Shown: positions 15,835 through 24,390, counted from the first letter of the stretch. The stretch is DNA of 64,000 nucleotides from Rubrivirga marina (GCF_002283365.1 NZ_MQWD01000001.1:2696771-2760770); one strand, 5' to 3'. The notes: generated by a model from the sequence alone, not told the origin. Numbers and translations are program-made.

Positions 15835-17634
15835 CTACGCGCCGACCTGCTGCGAGTACCGCTGGAACAGGGCCGCCTGGGCCTCGAAGACCCACTGGTT
15901 CATGATGGTGTCCTCGGACACCTGGATCTGGCTGCCGATGCGCCGGGCGTCACCGCGGCCCCACTGGGCGATCTCTTCGAGCGTGAGGACGCCGGCGTCG
16001 TAGAGCAGCCGCTGGACGTCCTCGTCGATCGTCGTGATGACGGTGAGGTCCTCGGCGCCGTTGGGGGCCTCAGGCGCCGGCGCCGTGTCGGCGGCGGGCT
16101 CTGGGGTCTCGCTGGGCCCGGGTGCCGGGGCCGGCATCGCGATGGGCCCCGGGGCAGGAGTCGGCGCTACGATCTCAGGGGCGTCCGACGCCGCGTCAGG
16201 CATCGCGATCGGGTCCTTCGAGGTCTCGGGAGCGCCCGTGAGCGCATCGAGGTCGACCAGGCCGTCCGCCTCGGGCTCGGGCTCAGGCGTCTCCGTTGGG
16301 ACCGGCGTGCTCGGCGGCGCGGGCGGGAACGTGATGAAGTCGTCCGGCGACGCCATCACGGGCGTGGCCACGTCGGGGGCGGAGGGGCGGGCGATCCACG
16401 CCGTGTCCTCCTCACGGTAGCTCTCGGGCTCCGGCGCCGGCACGGGCGCCTGGGGGGAGGCCTCGGCCTCGACGGCGGGGGGCTCCGGCGTCGACGGCGT
16501 CGGGGGGGCGGGCGACCACGTCTCGAAGACGTCGCCCGGGGCTGCGCTGTCGCCGCCGGCCGGCTCGTCGTAGAGCGGCGCCGTCGCGAAGGGGTCGTCC
16601 GGCTCGTCCTCGGCGGGCGCGGGCGCCTCGATGTCGATGAGCGTGGGCTCGTCGAACGGATCCGCTGACCTCTGCGGCTCGGCGCGCGGGGGCTCCTCGT
16701 TGGAAGAGTCGTCCCCGAACGTCGCGTCTTCGAACGTCGCGTCCTCGAACGTCGACTCGTCAAAGAAGGCGTCCTCGAACGTCGCGTCCTCGAACGTCGG
16801 CGGCTCCTCGGACGCGTGTCCGTCGAACGTCGTCTCCTCGAAGGAGGGCGCGTCGAAGGACGCGTCCTCGAACGCTGGGCCTTCGTCGGCGGCGGCCTCA
16901 ACGGTCGCGGGCTCTGCGAACGAGAACTCCTCGGTGAACACGGGCACGTCGCTCGGGGTCTCGCCCTCCGCAGCGGGCTCGGGGTCGACGTCCGGCTCGG
17001 GCTCCGTGAAGGCCTCCGCGAAGGTGAACTCTTCGAACGGCGCGGCCTCTGCCTCGAAGAACTCCGTCTCCTCGGGCTGAGGAGCGGGGGCGTCCGGAGT
17101 GAACGCCAGGAAAGCTGTCTGAAATTCCTCGGGCGGCGTGGTCTCGGGCGGAGGGTCGGGGTGGGTATCCGGCTCGGCCTGAGGCTCCGGCTGCGCGAGG
17201 GGATCCGAAGCCGGGGGGAGGGCGGCGGGCGGGGGCGTGCCGGCCGTGATCCCGACGGTCTGCTGGATCGTCCCGATCTGGGTCCGGATCTGTTCGATCT
17301 CGTGGTCCCGCCGCTTCGACTCGTGGCGGAACTCGTTGCGGAGGCCCTCGACCTGATGCCGCTGGGTTTCCACCGAGCTGCGGACCGAGTCGAGCTTCTG
17401 CGCCAGGAGTTGGCGCTGCGTCTCGCCCTGCAGGCGGTGGTCGGACATCGCCTTCTCGATCTGCTGACCGAGGCTCTCGACCTCCTCCGCGACCGGCTTC
17501 GGTGCGGCGGCCGACGCGATGTTGGGGGGCGGCTTGGCCTCTTCCGTCCGCTTGGCGCGGATGAAATAGGCGCCGGTGAGGCCGACGATGGCGGAGCCGG
17601 CGACGATGGCCAGGGCGATGATGAGGTACAGCAT
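15835..17634 (-). CDS. Acidic membrane-anchored protein with coiled coil and helix-hairpin-helix tail
   Basis: 599 residues. Residues 1-23 form a transmembrane helix (MLYLIIALAIVAGSAIVGLTGAYF). Residues about 50-125 are a coiled coil (ESLGQQIEKAMSDHRLQGET...). Residues about 130-520 are highly acidic and Pro/Glu/Phe-rich, including tandem TFEDA-type pentapeptides. The last 70 residues (DEDVQRLLYDAGVLTLEEIAQWGRGD..., then SEDTIMNQWVFEAQAALF) match the helix-hairpin-helix tail seen after ribosomal L21 and in other Bacteroidota proteins. It follows the 301-residue gene by 4 nt. A structural or scaffold role at the inner membrane is likely; the function is unknown. Confidence 0.75.
   Translation of the reverse strand: MLYLIIALAIVAGSAIVGLTGAYFIRAKRTEEAKPPPNIASAAAPKPVAEEVESLGQQIEKAMSDHRLQGETQRQLLAQKLDSVRSSVETQRHQVEGLRNEFRHESKRRDHEIEQIRTQIGTIQQTVGITAGTPPPAALPPASDPLAQPEPQAEPDTHPDPPPETTPPEEFQTAFLAFTPDAPAPQPEETEFFEAEAAPFEEFTFAEAFTEPEPDVDPEPAAEGETPSDVPVFTEEFSFAEPATVEAAADEGPAFEDASFDAPSFEETTFDGHASEEPPTFEDATFEDAFFDESTFEDATFEDATFGDDSSNEEPPRAEPQRSADPFDEPTLIDIEAPAPAEDEPDDPFATAPLYDEPAGGDSAAPGDVFETWSPAPPTPSTPEPPAVEAEASPQAPVPAPEPESYREEDTAWIARPSAPDVATPVMASPDDFITFPPAPPSTPVPTETPEPEPEADGLVDLDALTGAPETSKDPIAMPDAASDAPEIVAPTPAPGPIAMPAPAPGPSETPEPAADTAPAPEAPNGAEDLTVITTIDEDVQRLLYDAGVLTLEEIAQWGRGDARRIGSQIQVSEDTIMNQWVFEAQAALFQRYSQQVGA
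16712..16878 (-). repeat. 15-bp tandem repeat coding for FEDAT-like pentapeptides
   Basis: The unit GTCCTCGAACGTCGC and near copies recur about eight times in frame, some separated by variant units, and encode [S/T]FEDA[T/S]-type repeats. Copy number may vary between strains. It is in a coding sequence, not a CRISPR array. Confidence 0.8.
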
Positions 17635-17638
17635 CGGG

Positions 17639-18544
17639 CTACTCGGTGACGAGAGTCAGGGCGTGCGGACCGACGCCTACGCCCACGTCGAGGCGGCCGG
17701 CGGCGACGGCATCTTCGAAGAGGTGCTCCAGGAGAACCGCACGGGCGGAGGCGAGGTCGGGGTCGGGGGCGGTCACGGCGACGCGGAACGTGTCGGGGTT
17801 CCACTCGAACCGGCTCGCCATGCGGTAGACGTACGAGCGGAGGGTCGGCTCGAGCTGGGCGCTCCGGCGGCCGAACCCGTGGTGGATCGCGTCGAGCAGG
17901 CGCGACAGCTCGACGTCGAGCGGCTCATCGCTGGCGCTTTCGAGCCGCGTGAGGAGGTCGACGGGGATCGGGGCGGGCTCAGCGGAGAAGTCGGCGGGTG
18001 TGGCGGGGGCGGTCGGCGGGGGCACCGGGGCCGGCGCGTCGGCCCCGGCCGGCGCGGTCTCGTCGGTATCGGCCGGCGCGGGCGCGGCCTCAACCCGCGG
18101 CCGGTCGGTGGCGGCGATCGCGAGGGCCGCGGTCAGGGCGAGGCACACGAGCGAGAGCCCGCCGACCAGGGCGATCCCCCAGCTCGGAAGCGGAGGCAGC
18201 GGAGCCCGCCTCGAACGGGACGGAGGGGGAGCGGGCGTCCCCGCCTCGGGGCCGGACTCGGCCGCCTCGGCAGGGCCCGGCGTGTCGTCGGAATCGGGCG
18301 CGAGGGCCCCCAGGGCCCGGTCCGGGATCGGGATGGCGCCGTCGATCCGCTCGACGGTCGGGAGCTCGATTTCGAACGGCCGTGCGGGCGCCTCCTCGGC
18401 GTCGTCGGTCACGGGGACGTCTGTCTCGTCACGCGGGGCGCGGGGCGAGAACGGAACGCGGTCGAGTAGATCGGTAATCGGCACGGGTCTGAAGGGGCCG
18501 TTCTGGAACGGCAGCGTGTCAGCGGGCGGAGGTGCAACAGCCAT
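17639..18544 (-). CDS. Proline-rich protein with one transmembrane helix and a folded tail
   Basis: 301 residues. A Pro/Ala-rich acidic N-terminal half contains the phrase PFQNGPFRPVPITDLLDRVPF, then a transmembrane helix near 125-150 (WGIALVGGLSLVCLALTAALAIAA), a second Pro/Ala linker, and a C-terminal folded region of about 95 residues (PVDLLTRLESASDEPLDVELSRLLDAIHHGFG...). There is no recognised family. ATG at 18544 is chosen over upstream starts because those would run into the divergent cytochrome gene leader. It is the first gene of a pair with the 599-residue protein (4-nt gap), and both share the acidic linker plus one-helix plan, so they may act together. Confidence 0.68.
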   Translation of the reverse strand: MAVAPPPADTLPFQNGPFRPVPITDLLDRVPFSPRAPRDETDVPVTDDAEEAPARPFEIELPTVERIDGAIPIPDRALGALAPDSDDTPGPAEAAESGPEAGTPAPPPSRSRRAPLPPLPSWGIALVGGLSLVCLALTAALAIAATDRPRVEAAPAPADTDETAPAGADAPAPVPPPTAPATPADFSAEPAPIPVDLLTRLESASDEPLDVELSRLLDAIHHGFGRRSAQLEPTLRSYVYRMASRFEWNPDTFRVAVTAPDPDLASARAVLLEHLFEDAVAAGRLDVGVGVGPHALTLVTE

Positions 18545-18582
18545 GCCCGTCGGAAGGCCTGTAGGGGACCGTCCGCCCCCGG

Positions 18583-18590
18583 TATCTTCC
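18583..18590 (+). promoter_or_regulatory. -7-like promoter motif of the haem c lipoprotein pair
   Basis: TATCTTCC, 26 nt before the GTG at 18609, inside the 64-bp divergent gap. Confidence 0.45.
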
Positions 18591-18608
18591 GGCGTCGCCC
18601 CCGAACGC

Positions 18609-20687
18609 GTGTCCGGACGTCTCGTCCTCTCCCTCGCCGCGGCCGCGCTCGTCGCCGCGTACGCCCTCTCCGCCTGCCGCACCTCGGCCCCCGAGGTCGC
18701 GGACGACGCGTCGTGGACCTACGTCGGCGACGGGGCCTGCCAGCAGTGCCACGCCGACCTGGCGGCGAGCTACGCGCAGACCGGGATGGGCCGGTCCCTC
18801 AGCCGCTTCGACCTGGCCACCGCGCCCGAGCAGTTCGGGCCGAACGGGGAGGGGCCGACGGTCTGTGCGCCCGACGGCTACTGCTACCAACCGCTCGTCC
18901 GCGGCGACACGCTCCTCATGCGCGAGACGCGGCCTGACATGCCGGGCTACGAACGCATCGAGGCGGTCGATTACGTCGTCGGCTCGGGCAACGCGACGCG
19001 GTCGTACCTGCTGGCGGCGGGTGGCGCCGCGGAGGGGCCGCACGGGGAGTATCTCACCGAGATGCCGCTCACGTGGTACGTCGAACGGGCCCTCTGGGAC
19101 CTCAGCCCAGGCTATGAGGACGGCAACGCGCGGTTCGATCGGCCCATCACGCTCGAGTGCCTGACGTGCCACGACGCCCGGCCGGGCCACGAGACGAGCC
19201 AGAACTTCTACACCGACGTCCCGCTCGGCATCTCGTGCGAGCGGTGCCACGGGCCGGGATCGGCCCACGTCGCGGCCTTCGAGGCCGGCGGCGAGCCCTC
19301 GGACCCGCGGATCGTCAACCCGTCGCGCCTGCCGACCGACCTCCAACTCGACGTGTGCCAGCAGTGCCACCTCACGGGGACCAGCGTGTTCGCGCCGGGG
19401 GAGGACCCGACGACGTACCGTCCCGGCCGGCCCCTCGCGGCCCACCGCGCCGTGTTCGCGACGGAGGCCTCCGTCGAGGACCCCGTCCGCTTCGGGATCG
19501 CCAGCCACGCCGAGCGGATGATGCGGAGCGCGTGCTTCGAGGGCAGCCTCGGGACGAGCCGCGAGATGACGTGCACGACGTGCCACGACCCGCACGTCGC
19601 GAACGACGCGCTCCCGGCCGACCACTTCAACCAGACGTGCGCCTCGTGCCACGGGCCCTCCGCCCACCTCGACGCGTGCTCGCGAGCGGGCGCCGAGACC
19701 GTCGCCGAGGCCGTGACGGGCGACTGCGTGAGCTGCCACATGCGGACGTCCGGCACGTCCGACATCCCCCACGTCTCGTTCACCGACCACTGGATCCGCC
19801 GCGATCCGCCCGCCTCGTCCGAGGCTCTCTCGACGGTCGACGACGTGCGCGGAGACACGCCCTTCCGCCTCGTCAACCTCGCCGGCGGCGGCGACCCGCC
19901 GAGCCCGGCCGTGGCCGACGCCCACCTCGCCATCGCGACGTTCTCGCTCTACGAGACGCAGCACCCGCTGCCGGCCTACCTCCCTCGTGTCGCGAGCCTC
20001 GCGCGGCGGGCGCTGGCGGCCGGCGTCGAGCGGACCGACCTCCGCGTGACGCTGGGCCGAGCGCTCCTCGCGATGGACTCGTCCGCGACGGCCCGCGACG
20101 TCCTCGCCGACGCCACCGCACGCGGCCCGAGCGATCCGTACGCCCACCTCTGGCTCGGCGTCGCGGAGTCCGAGCGGGGCCGGCACGCGGAGGCCGCCGA
20201 CGCCTTCCGCAAGGCGGTCCGCCTCGCGCCGATGCTGACGGAGGCCCGGGTCCGCCTCGGGACCGCGCTCACCGAGGCAGGGCGGCTCGCCGAGGCGGAG
20301 GAGGCGCTGGCCACGGCCGTCGCTCAGGACCCGCTCCGCCACCCGGACGCGTGGAACGCGCTCGGCCTCGCCCGCCTCCGCCAGAACCGTCTCGACGGCG
20401 CGCTCGGCGCGCTCCGCCGGGCCGTCGCCCTCGACCCGCGCGTCGCGACGGCCCGCGCCAACCTGGGCGCCGCGCTCCTCGCCTCCGGCGACCTCGACGC
20501 CGCGCGGGCCCAGTTCGAGGCGGCCCTCCGGCTCGACTCGGCGGAGCGCTCGGCGCTCGGCAACCTCGGGCTGATCCTCGCGCGGCAGGGGCGGACCGAC
20601 GAGGCGCGCGCCCACTTCCAACAGCTCCTCCGGATCGACCCGACCGACGCCCGGGCTCGCGCCGCGCTCGCCGAACTCAGCCCATGA
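18609..20687 (+). CDS. Seven-haem c-type cytochrome lipoprotein with TPR tail
   Basis: 692 residues from a GTG start at 18609, which opens a lipoprotein signal ending LSAC near residue 22. Seven CXXCH haem c attachment motifs are visible at about residues 44, 184, 210, 250, 322, 344 and 373 (CQQCH, CLTCH, CERCH, CQQCH, CTTCH, CASCH, CVSCH). Residues about 440-690 are tandem TPRs (HLWLGVAESERGRHAEAADAFRKAV...). The architecture is that of the cytochrome c554-like TPR proteins of Bacteroidota and Planctomycetes, lipid-anchored and exposed in the periplasm or at the surface. It overlaps the next gene by 4 nt (ATGA). Electron transfer or a redox sensor or chaperone role is possible; no partner is known. 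Confidence 0.88.
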   Translation: MSGRLVLSLAAAALVAAYALSACRTSAPEVADDASWTYVGDGACQQCHADLAASYAQTGMGRSLSRFDLATAPEQFGPNGEGPTVCAPDGYCYQPLVRGDTLLMRETRPDMPGYERIEAVDYVVGSGNATRSYLLAAGGAAEGPHGEYLTEMPLTWYVERALWDLSPGYEDGNARFDRPITLECLTCHDARPGHETSQNFYTDVPLGISCERCHGPGSAHVAAFEAGGEPSDPRIVNPSRLPTDLQLDVCQQCHLTGTSVFAPGEDPTTYRPGRPLAAHRAVFATEASVEDPVRFGIASHAERMMRSACFEGSLGTSREMTCTTCHDPHVANDALPADHFNQTCASCHGPSAHLDACSRAGAETVAEAVTGDCVSCHMRTSGTSDIPHVSFTDHWIRRDPPASSEALSTVDDVRGDTPFRLVNLAGGGDPPSPAVADAHLAIATFSLYETQHPLPAYLPRVASLARRALAAGVERTDLRVTLGRALLAMDSSATARDVLADATARGPSDPYAHLWLGVAESERGRHAEAADAFRKAVRLAPMLTEARVRLGTALTEAGRLAEAEEALATAVAQDPLRHPDAWNALGLARLRQNRLDGALGALRRAVALDPRVATARANLGAALLASGDLDAARAQFEAALRLDSAERSALGNLGLILARQGRTDEARAHFQQLLRIDPTDARARAALAELSP

Positions 20688-21643
20688 TCCGTGCTTGGAT
20701 GCTGTTCACGGGGCTTCTGCTCGCCGGCTGCGGCGGGGGAGGCCCCGTCGACGTCCAGACCGCCGACGCCGTCCCGCTCCGGCTCGATCGCGACGACCCG
20801 GGGAAGCTGCTCGGCTCGGTCCTCGGCGCCTACCTCGGCCCCGACGGCGGGGACCCGGTCGAGGCCGGGCTCCTCTCGGGCGACGGCGACGCGCTCGTGC
20901 TCCACCCCCAGCGGCTCCCCGAGGCGGCCCGGGCCGCGCTCGCCGACGCCAACGGCGACGGGGCCATCGACTGGGAGGAACTGGCGGCGATGCTGGAGGC
21001 GACCTACGTCGACGCCCGCGATCTTCCGCCGACGCTCGACGCGCTCCGCCAGCAGGCCGACTACCGGGCCGGCGAGCCCGAGTGGTTCACGGTCGAAGTC
21101 GACGGCGTGATGACGGCGGCGCGGCGGCGGATCCACGTCCCCCTCGCGGCGCTCCGTGAGGCGATGCGGGCGTTCGCGGACGGCGGCACGCTCGACTACC
21201 CGGCCGGCACGTGGATCGTCGGCGAGCACGCGGTTGACGGCGACGTGGTCGAGACGACGGTCAAGCACCGCCGGCCGGACGGCTACTGGGACTTCGCGGT
21301 CTACGGCCCCGACGGCGCGCTGGCTCCGGCGACGCAGACCGAGCCGCGGTCGCTCCGCGTGCCGACGCAGTGCACGGGCTGCCACCTCGGCCAGCGCCTG
21401 TTCGAGCCCGAGAAGAGCTTCCCCGCCGAGGCCGGCGACGGCCCGTTCGGCCCCCGCGCGATCTACGTTCCCGACGCCTGGCGGAGCCGGGAGGCCACGG
21501 CCCTTTTCGACGAGCACCGCCGCCGCGACGACGGCGTCCTCGGCCTCTACGCCACGCTCTACGCCGGCCGCCTCCTCGCCGACCGCGAGGCGGGCACCCT
21601 CGGGGACGACGACCGACGGCTGCTGGAGGCGCTGGGGCTGTAA
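20684..21643 (+). CDS. Lipoprotein with one haem c site and an EF-hand
   Basis: 319 residues. The signal ends LLAGC, a lipobox. Near residues 87-98 is a canonical EF-hand loop DANGDGAIDWEE. One CXXCH haem c site (QCTGCHLGQ) lies near residue 230. No Met follows the haem site, so a classical Met-ligated haem is unlikely; a distal His (FDEHRRRD) or an open site is possible. The start overlaps the seven-haem gene stop by 4 nt, so the two are translationally coupled and probably function together. I do not recognise a named family. The combination of calcium site and haem in one lipoprotein is unusual. Confidence 0.78.
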   Translation: MIRAWMLFTGLLLAGCGGGGPVDVQTADAVPLRLDRDDPGKLLGSVLGAYLGPDGGDPVEAGLLSGDGDALVLHPQRLPEAARAALADANGDGAIDWEELAAMLEATYVDARDLPPTLDALRQQADYRAGEPEWFTVEVDGVMTAARRRIHVPLAALREAMRAFADGGTLDYPAGTWIVGEHAVDGDVVETTVKHRRPDGYWDFAVYGPDGALAPATQTEPRSLRVPTQCTGCHLGQRLFEPEKSFPAEAGDGPFGPRAIYVPDAWRSREATALFDEHRRRDDGVLGLYATLYAGRLLADREAGTLGDDDRRLLEALGL

Positions 21644-21660
21644 GGCGGGCCGGCCCGCCT
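21643..21660. repeat. Perfect 18-bp palindrome after the haem c pair
   Basis: AGGCGGGCCGGCCCGCCT is a perfect dyad starting at the stop codon. It could act as the end of the cytochrome transcript, but no T run follows. Confidence 0.55.
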
Positions 21661-21747
21661 CGGGGAGTTTGGCGGGTTTCTCGAACGCGGGCCGCCTCGT
21701 CGACCCGAAGCCGCGTAACCTGCTCCCCCAGCCGACCCGATCGACCC

Positions 21748-22113
21748 GTGCGCCTCGCCACCGTCCGCCTCGTCAACGCCGTCTTCTACGCCCACCACGG
21801 GGTGATGGAGGAGGAGCACCGGATCGGCGGGCGCTACGAGGTCGACGTGGCCATGACGCTGGACGTCCGCGAGGCGGCGGAGGGCGACGACCTCTCGAAG
21901 ACGGTCGACTACGAGAAGGTGTACGCGCTCGTGCGGGAGGTCGTGACCGGCAACTCGTCGTACCTCATCGAGCGCGTGGCGTGGCGGATCGCCGAGGCCG
22001 TCGGCGAGGCGTACCCCGCGGTCGCCGAGGTCGAGGTAACGGTGCGCAAGCCGAACCCGCCGGTCGGCGGGCCGTGCGACCGGGCCGAGGTCGCCGTCCG
22101 GCACGCGCCGTGA
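21748..22113 (+). CDS. folB: Dihydroneopterin aldolase
   Basis: 121 residues. FolB converts 7,8-dihydroneopterin to 6-hydroxymethyl-7,8-dihydropterin and glycolaldehyde in folate synthesis. The family pattern is clear: NAVFYAHHGVMEEEHRIGGRYEVDV at the N-terminus with the conserved Glu, DYEKVYALV, and VTVRKPNPPV near the C-terminus with the active Lys. GTG at 21748 gives the conserved start MRLATVRLVNAVF. The stop overlaps the folK start by 4 nt, a common coupled pair. A TAACCTGC motif sits 32 nt before the start. Confidence 0.92.
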   Translation: MRLATVRLVNAVFYAHHGVMEEEHRIGGRYEVDVAMTLDVREAAEGDDLSKTVDYEKVYALVREVVTGNSSYLIERVAWRIAEAVGEAYPAVAEVEVTVRKPNPPVGGPCDRAEVAVRHAP

Positions 22114-22622
22114 CGGAGGCGTTCGTCGCGCTCGGCGCCAACGTGGGCGACCGGCTCGCGGCGCTCCGAGGCGCGGTCTCGGCTCTCGGCGCCCTCAAGC
22201 ACACCGAGGTGACGGCCATGAGCGCCGTCTATGAGACGGAGGCCCTCGTCCTGCCCGGCGCCGACCCGCAGCCCGACCACCTCAACGCGGTCGTCGGGCT
22301 GTGGACCGGGCTCGGGCCGTTCGCGCTCCTCCGCGCGCTCCACGTCATCGAGCGGGACGCCGGCCGCGACCCCGACGCCCCGAAGTGGGCCCCTCGGCCG
22401 CTCGACCTCGACATTCTGCTGTTTGGGGTTCAGTGCGTCGAGTCGTCGACCCTTGTCGTCCCGCACCCGTCGCTGGCGGAACGGCGGTTCGTGCTCGCGC
22501 CGCTCGCCGAGGTGGCCGGCCTCGCCGAGGTCCCCGGCCTCGGGCAGACCGTGGACGATCTCTTGGCCGCCTGCCCCGACTCCGGTCGGGTCGAGCGAAC
22601 GGAGTTCGTCCTGAGGGCTTGA
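22110..22622 (+). CDS. folK: 2-amino-4-hydroxy-6-hydroxymethyldihydropteridine pyrophosphokinase
   Basis: 170 residues. FolK transfers pyrophosphate from ATP to the FolB product. Signatures: FVALGANVGDRLAALR at the N-terminus, LLRALHVIERDAGRD, and RPLDLDILLFG with the two Mg-binding Asp residues. The GTG start at 22110 overlaps folB (GTGA). It converges with the DinB-like gene. Confidence 0.92.
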   Translation: MTEAFVALGANVGDRLAALRGAVSALGALKHTEVTAMSAVYETEALVLPGADPQPDHLNAVVGLWTGLGPFALLRALHVIERDAGRDPDAPKWAPRPLDLDILLFGVQCVESSTLVVPHPSLAERRFVLAPLAEVAGLAEVPGLGQTVDDLLAACPDSGRVERTEFVLRA

Positions 22623-22632
22623 CGCCCGCCGG

Positions 22633-23445
22633 CTACGGCTGGGCCCAGGCCGACGTCGGCGTCGGCGTCTCTCGGAACGCCCACTCGGGGTAGGGGTGGG
22701 GCGGCACCAGCCCGAGCGCGGTGAGCATGACGCTGGCCTCGCCCCGGTGGAACACCATGGGTGCGATCCCGAAGCGCCGGAGGGCCGAGCCCCGCGACAT
22801 CCGAGCGATCTCGACCCCGTCCCTCTCGAGGCGCCAGGTCCCCTGGAGGTCGTCCGGTGTGGTCGTGGGGATGAGGGACCGAACGGTGTCGGCGTTGGAC
22901 CGGTACGTCTCGATCAGCTCCGCGGGCGTTTTGAATTGGGGGAGGTCGGGCTCGAACATCACCTCGAGCGCGTCGAGTTCGAGCACCCAGCTCATCCGGG
23001 CCACGATCCGAACGAGCCTCCGTGAGAGGGTCCGCAACGTGGCGATGTCGGGGTGCGGAGTCCAGTCGTACTGGTCGGGGGGGAGGGATTTGAGGACGGT
23101 CTCCGTTTGCTCGATCTCGAACAGGGCCTCGGTCAGGATCGCGGGTCGCTCCGGCTCCGACGCGAACTCGGGCCCGCTCGGGGCCTCGTCCGGAGGGGTC
23201 TCATCCGGAGGGGGCTCGGAGCGGTTCGGGGCCACCGCCGAGGGGTCTGGCGACCACAGGACGACCTGGTCGAACGGGAGGCTGGACCGGCCGTTCTCCA
23301 GAACCCACGCGACGCCGGCCGGCCAGTCGTCGGTGTGCGTGACCTCGAAGAACGCCGCGTGGTCGACGCCCCCCTGGGTGACGATTCGGACGAGCTGCCC
23401 TTGGCGGGGGACGCGCGCGGTCGCGTCGTACCAGGCGGGTTCCAA
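22633..23445 (-). CDS. DinB-like protein with an N-terminal extra domain
   Basis: About 270 residues if a TTG at 23445 is the start. The last 160 residues fit the DinB/YfiT four-helix fold (LRTLSRRLVRIVARMSWVLE..., ending VFHRGEASVMLTALGLVPPHPYPE). DinB proteins normally carry three metal-binding His; here the first position reads Arg (SRRLVRI) and I see only the C-terminal His clearly, so metal binding may be lost. Residues about 1-80 form a separate small domain (ARVPRQGQLVRIVTQGGVDHAAFFEV...). An ATG at 23583 extends the frame but would place the start within 9 nt of the divergent kinase gene; the TATCCTTC motif at 23478-23485 supports a start downstream of it. Function unknown. Confidence 0.7.
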   Translation of the reverse strand: MEPAWYDATARVPRQGQLVRIVTQGGVDHAAFFEVTHTDDWPAGVAWVLENGRSSLPFDQVVLWSPDPSAVAPNRSEPPPDETPPDEAPSGPEFASEPERPAILTEALFEIEQTETVLKSLPPDQYDWTPHPDIATLRTLSRRLVRIVARMSWVLELDALEVMFEPDLPQFKTPAELIETYRSNADTVRSLIPTTTPDDLQGTWRLERDGVEIARMSRGSALRRFGIAPMVFHRGEASVMLTALGLVPPHPYPEWAFRETPTPTSAWAQP

Positions 23446-23477
23446 TGTGGGCGTGCTGTGGTGGGCGCAAGAAGACT

Positions 23478-23485
23478 GAAGGATA
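23478..23485 (-). promoter_or_regulatory. -7-like motif of the DinB-like gene
   Basis: TATCCTTC on the minus strand, 33-40 nt before the TTG at 23445. It helps to place the start. Confidence 0.4.
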
Positions 23486-23591
23486 CGCCGTCCGCACGCC
23501 GCCGTCCGGGGTCTGACAGGCAGGGTGTCGCCCGGACGGGCCGACGTTGCCCTCGTCCGGCGCGATCTTGCCCGCCCACCCATCCACCGCC

Positions 23592-24263
23592 ATGCCTGCC
23601 CCCACGCTCCCCGCCCACCTCGGATACGTCGCCGTCGAGGGCGTCATCGGTGCTGGCAAGACGACGCTGGCCCGGATGCTGGCAGAGCGGGCCGGCGGCA
23701 AGCTGGTGGAGGAGGAGTTCGAGGAGAACCCCTTCCTAGACCGCTTCTACGGCGACCGCGACCGGTGGGCGCTCCAGACGCAGCTCGCGTTCCTCGCCAG
23801 CCGGTTCAAGCAGCAGAAGGCGCTCGCCGCGCGCGACCTGTTCGTCGACCACGTCGTCTCGGACTACACGTTCGACAAGGACCGGATCTTCGCCCACGTC
23901 ACGCTCGACGGCGACGAGGTCCGCCTCTATGAGACGCTCTACGGCATCATGGAGCCGTCGGCGCCGGTGCCCGACCTCGTGGTTTACCTCCGCTCGTCGG
24001 TCGACCGGCTGCTCCACAACGTCGCGCTGCGGGGCCGGAGCTACGAGTCGAACATGGACCCGGCGTACCTCACCGAGCTGGTCGACGCCTACGACCGCTA
24101 CTTCTTCCACTACTCCAAGAGCCCGCTCCTCATCGTCGACTCGTCGCGGATCGACTTCGTGCGGGAGACGGCGACGTTCGACGAGCTCGTCCGCCAGATC
24201 GGGAGCGTGCGGGGCGGCACGGCCTACTTCAACCCGCCGGCCACGATGCAGCTGGCGTTTTAG
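23592..24263 (+). CDS. Deoxynucleoside kinase
   Basis: 223 residues of the deoxyadenosine/deoxyguanosine kinase family, which phosphorylates deoxynucleosides in purine salvage. P-loop EGVIGAGKTTLARML is at about 15-29, EEEFEENPFL follows as the substrate-side Glu region, then SDYTFDKDRIFAH (DRY/DRS-like region) and the lid R-GRSYE near 150. ATG at 23592 gives the normal length; an ATG 15 residues upstream has no family match. The 3' end faces the island at 24324. The choice between dAdo and dGuo as substrate cannot be made from sequence alone. Confidence 0.88.
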   Translation: MPAPTLPAHLGYVAVEGVIGAGKTTLARMLAERAGGKLVEEEFEENPFLDRFYGDRDRWALQTQLAFLASRFKQQKALAARDLFVDHVVSDYTFDKDRIFAHVTLDGDEVRLYETLYGIMEPSAPVPDLVVYLRSSVDRLLHNVALRGRSYESNMDPAYLTELVDAYDRYFFHYSKSPLLIVDSSRIDFVRETATFDELVRQIGSVRGGTAYFNPPATMQLAF

Positions 24264-24323
24264 GCCACCGGGTGAGGGTCGAGCGGGTGATTGGCGATTG
24301 GGGCGGCGGATTCTGGCGACCCA

Positions 24324-24364
24324 ATCGCCCGACGCGCCTATCCCCTCGGCGCACCCGGAATTCT
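24324..24364 (+). repeat. Left 41-bp inverted repeat of the accessory island
   Basis: Pairs with 27818-27858 in opposite orientation, 37 of 41 identical with a 29-bp perfect core (24330-24358; GCGCCTATCCCCTCGGCGC inside). It lies between the kinase stop and the first island gene. Outside it, a looser repeat (CGGGTGATTGGCGATT) may extend the similarity. It may be a transposon end or a repeated palindromic element. Confidence 0.8.
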
Positions 24365-24390
24365 AGGGCTGGAGGCGGAAGGTGCCGATG

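Noticed and set aside
16712..16878. Repeat array resembling CRISPR
   Set aside because: Units are 15 bp, in frame, contiguous and without unique spacers; they code FEDAT-type peptides.
23446..23583. Extension of the DinB-like gene to ATG at 23583
   Set aside because: It adds 46 basic low-complexity residues, nearly meets the divergent kinase start, and lies upstream of the probable promoter motif.
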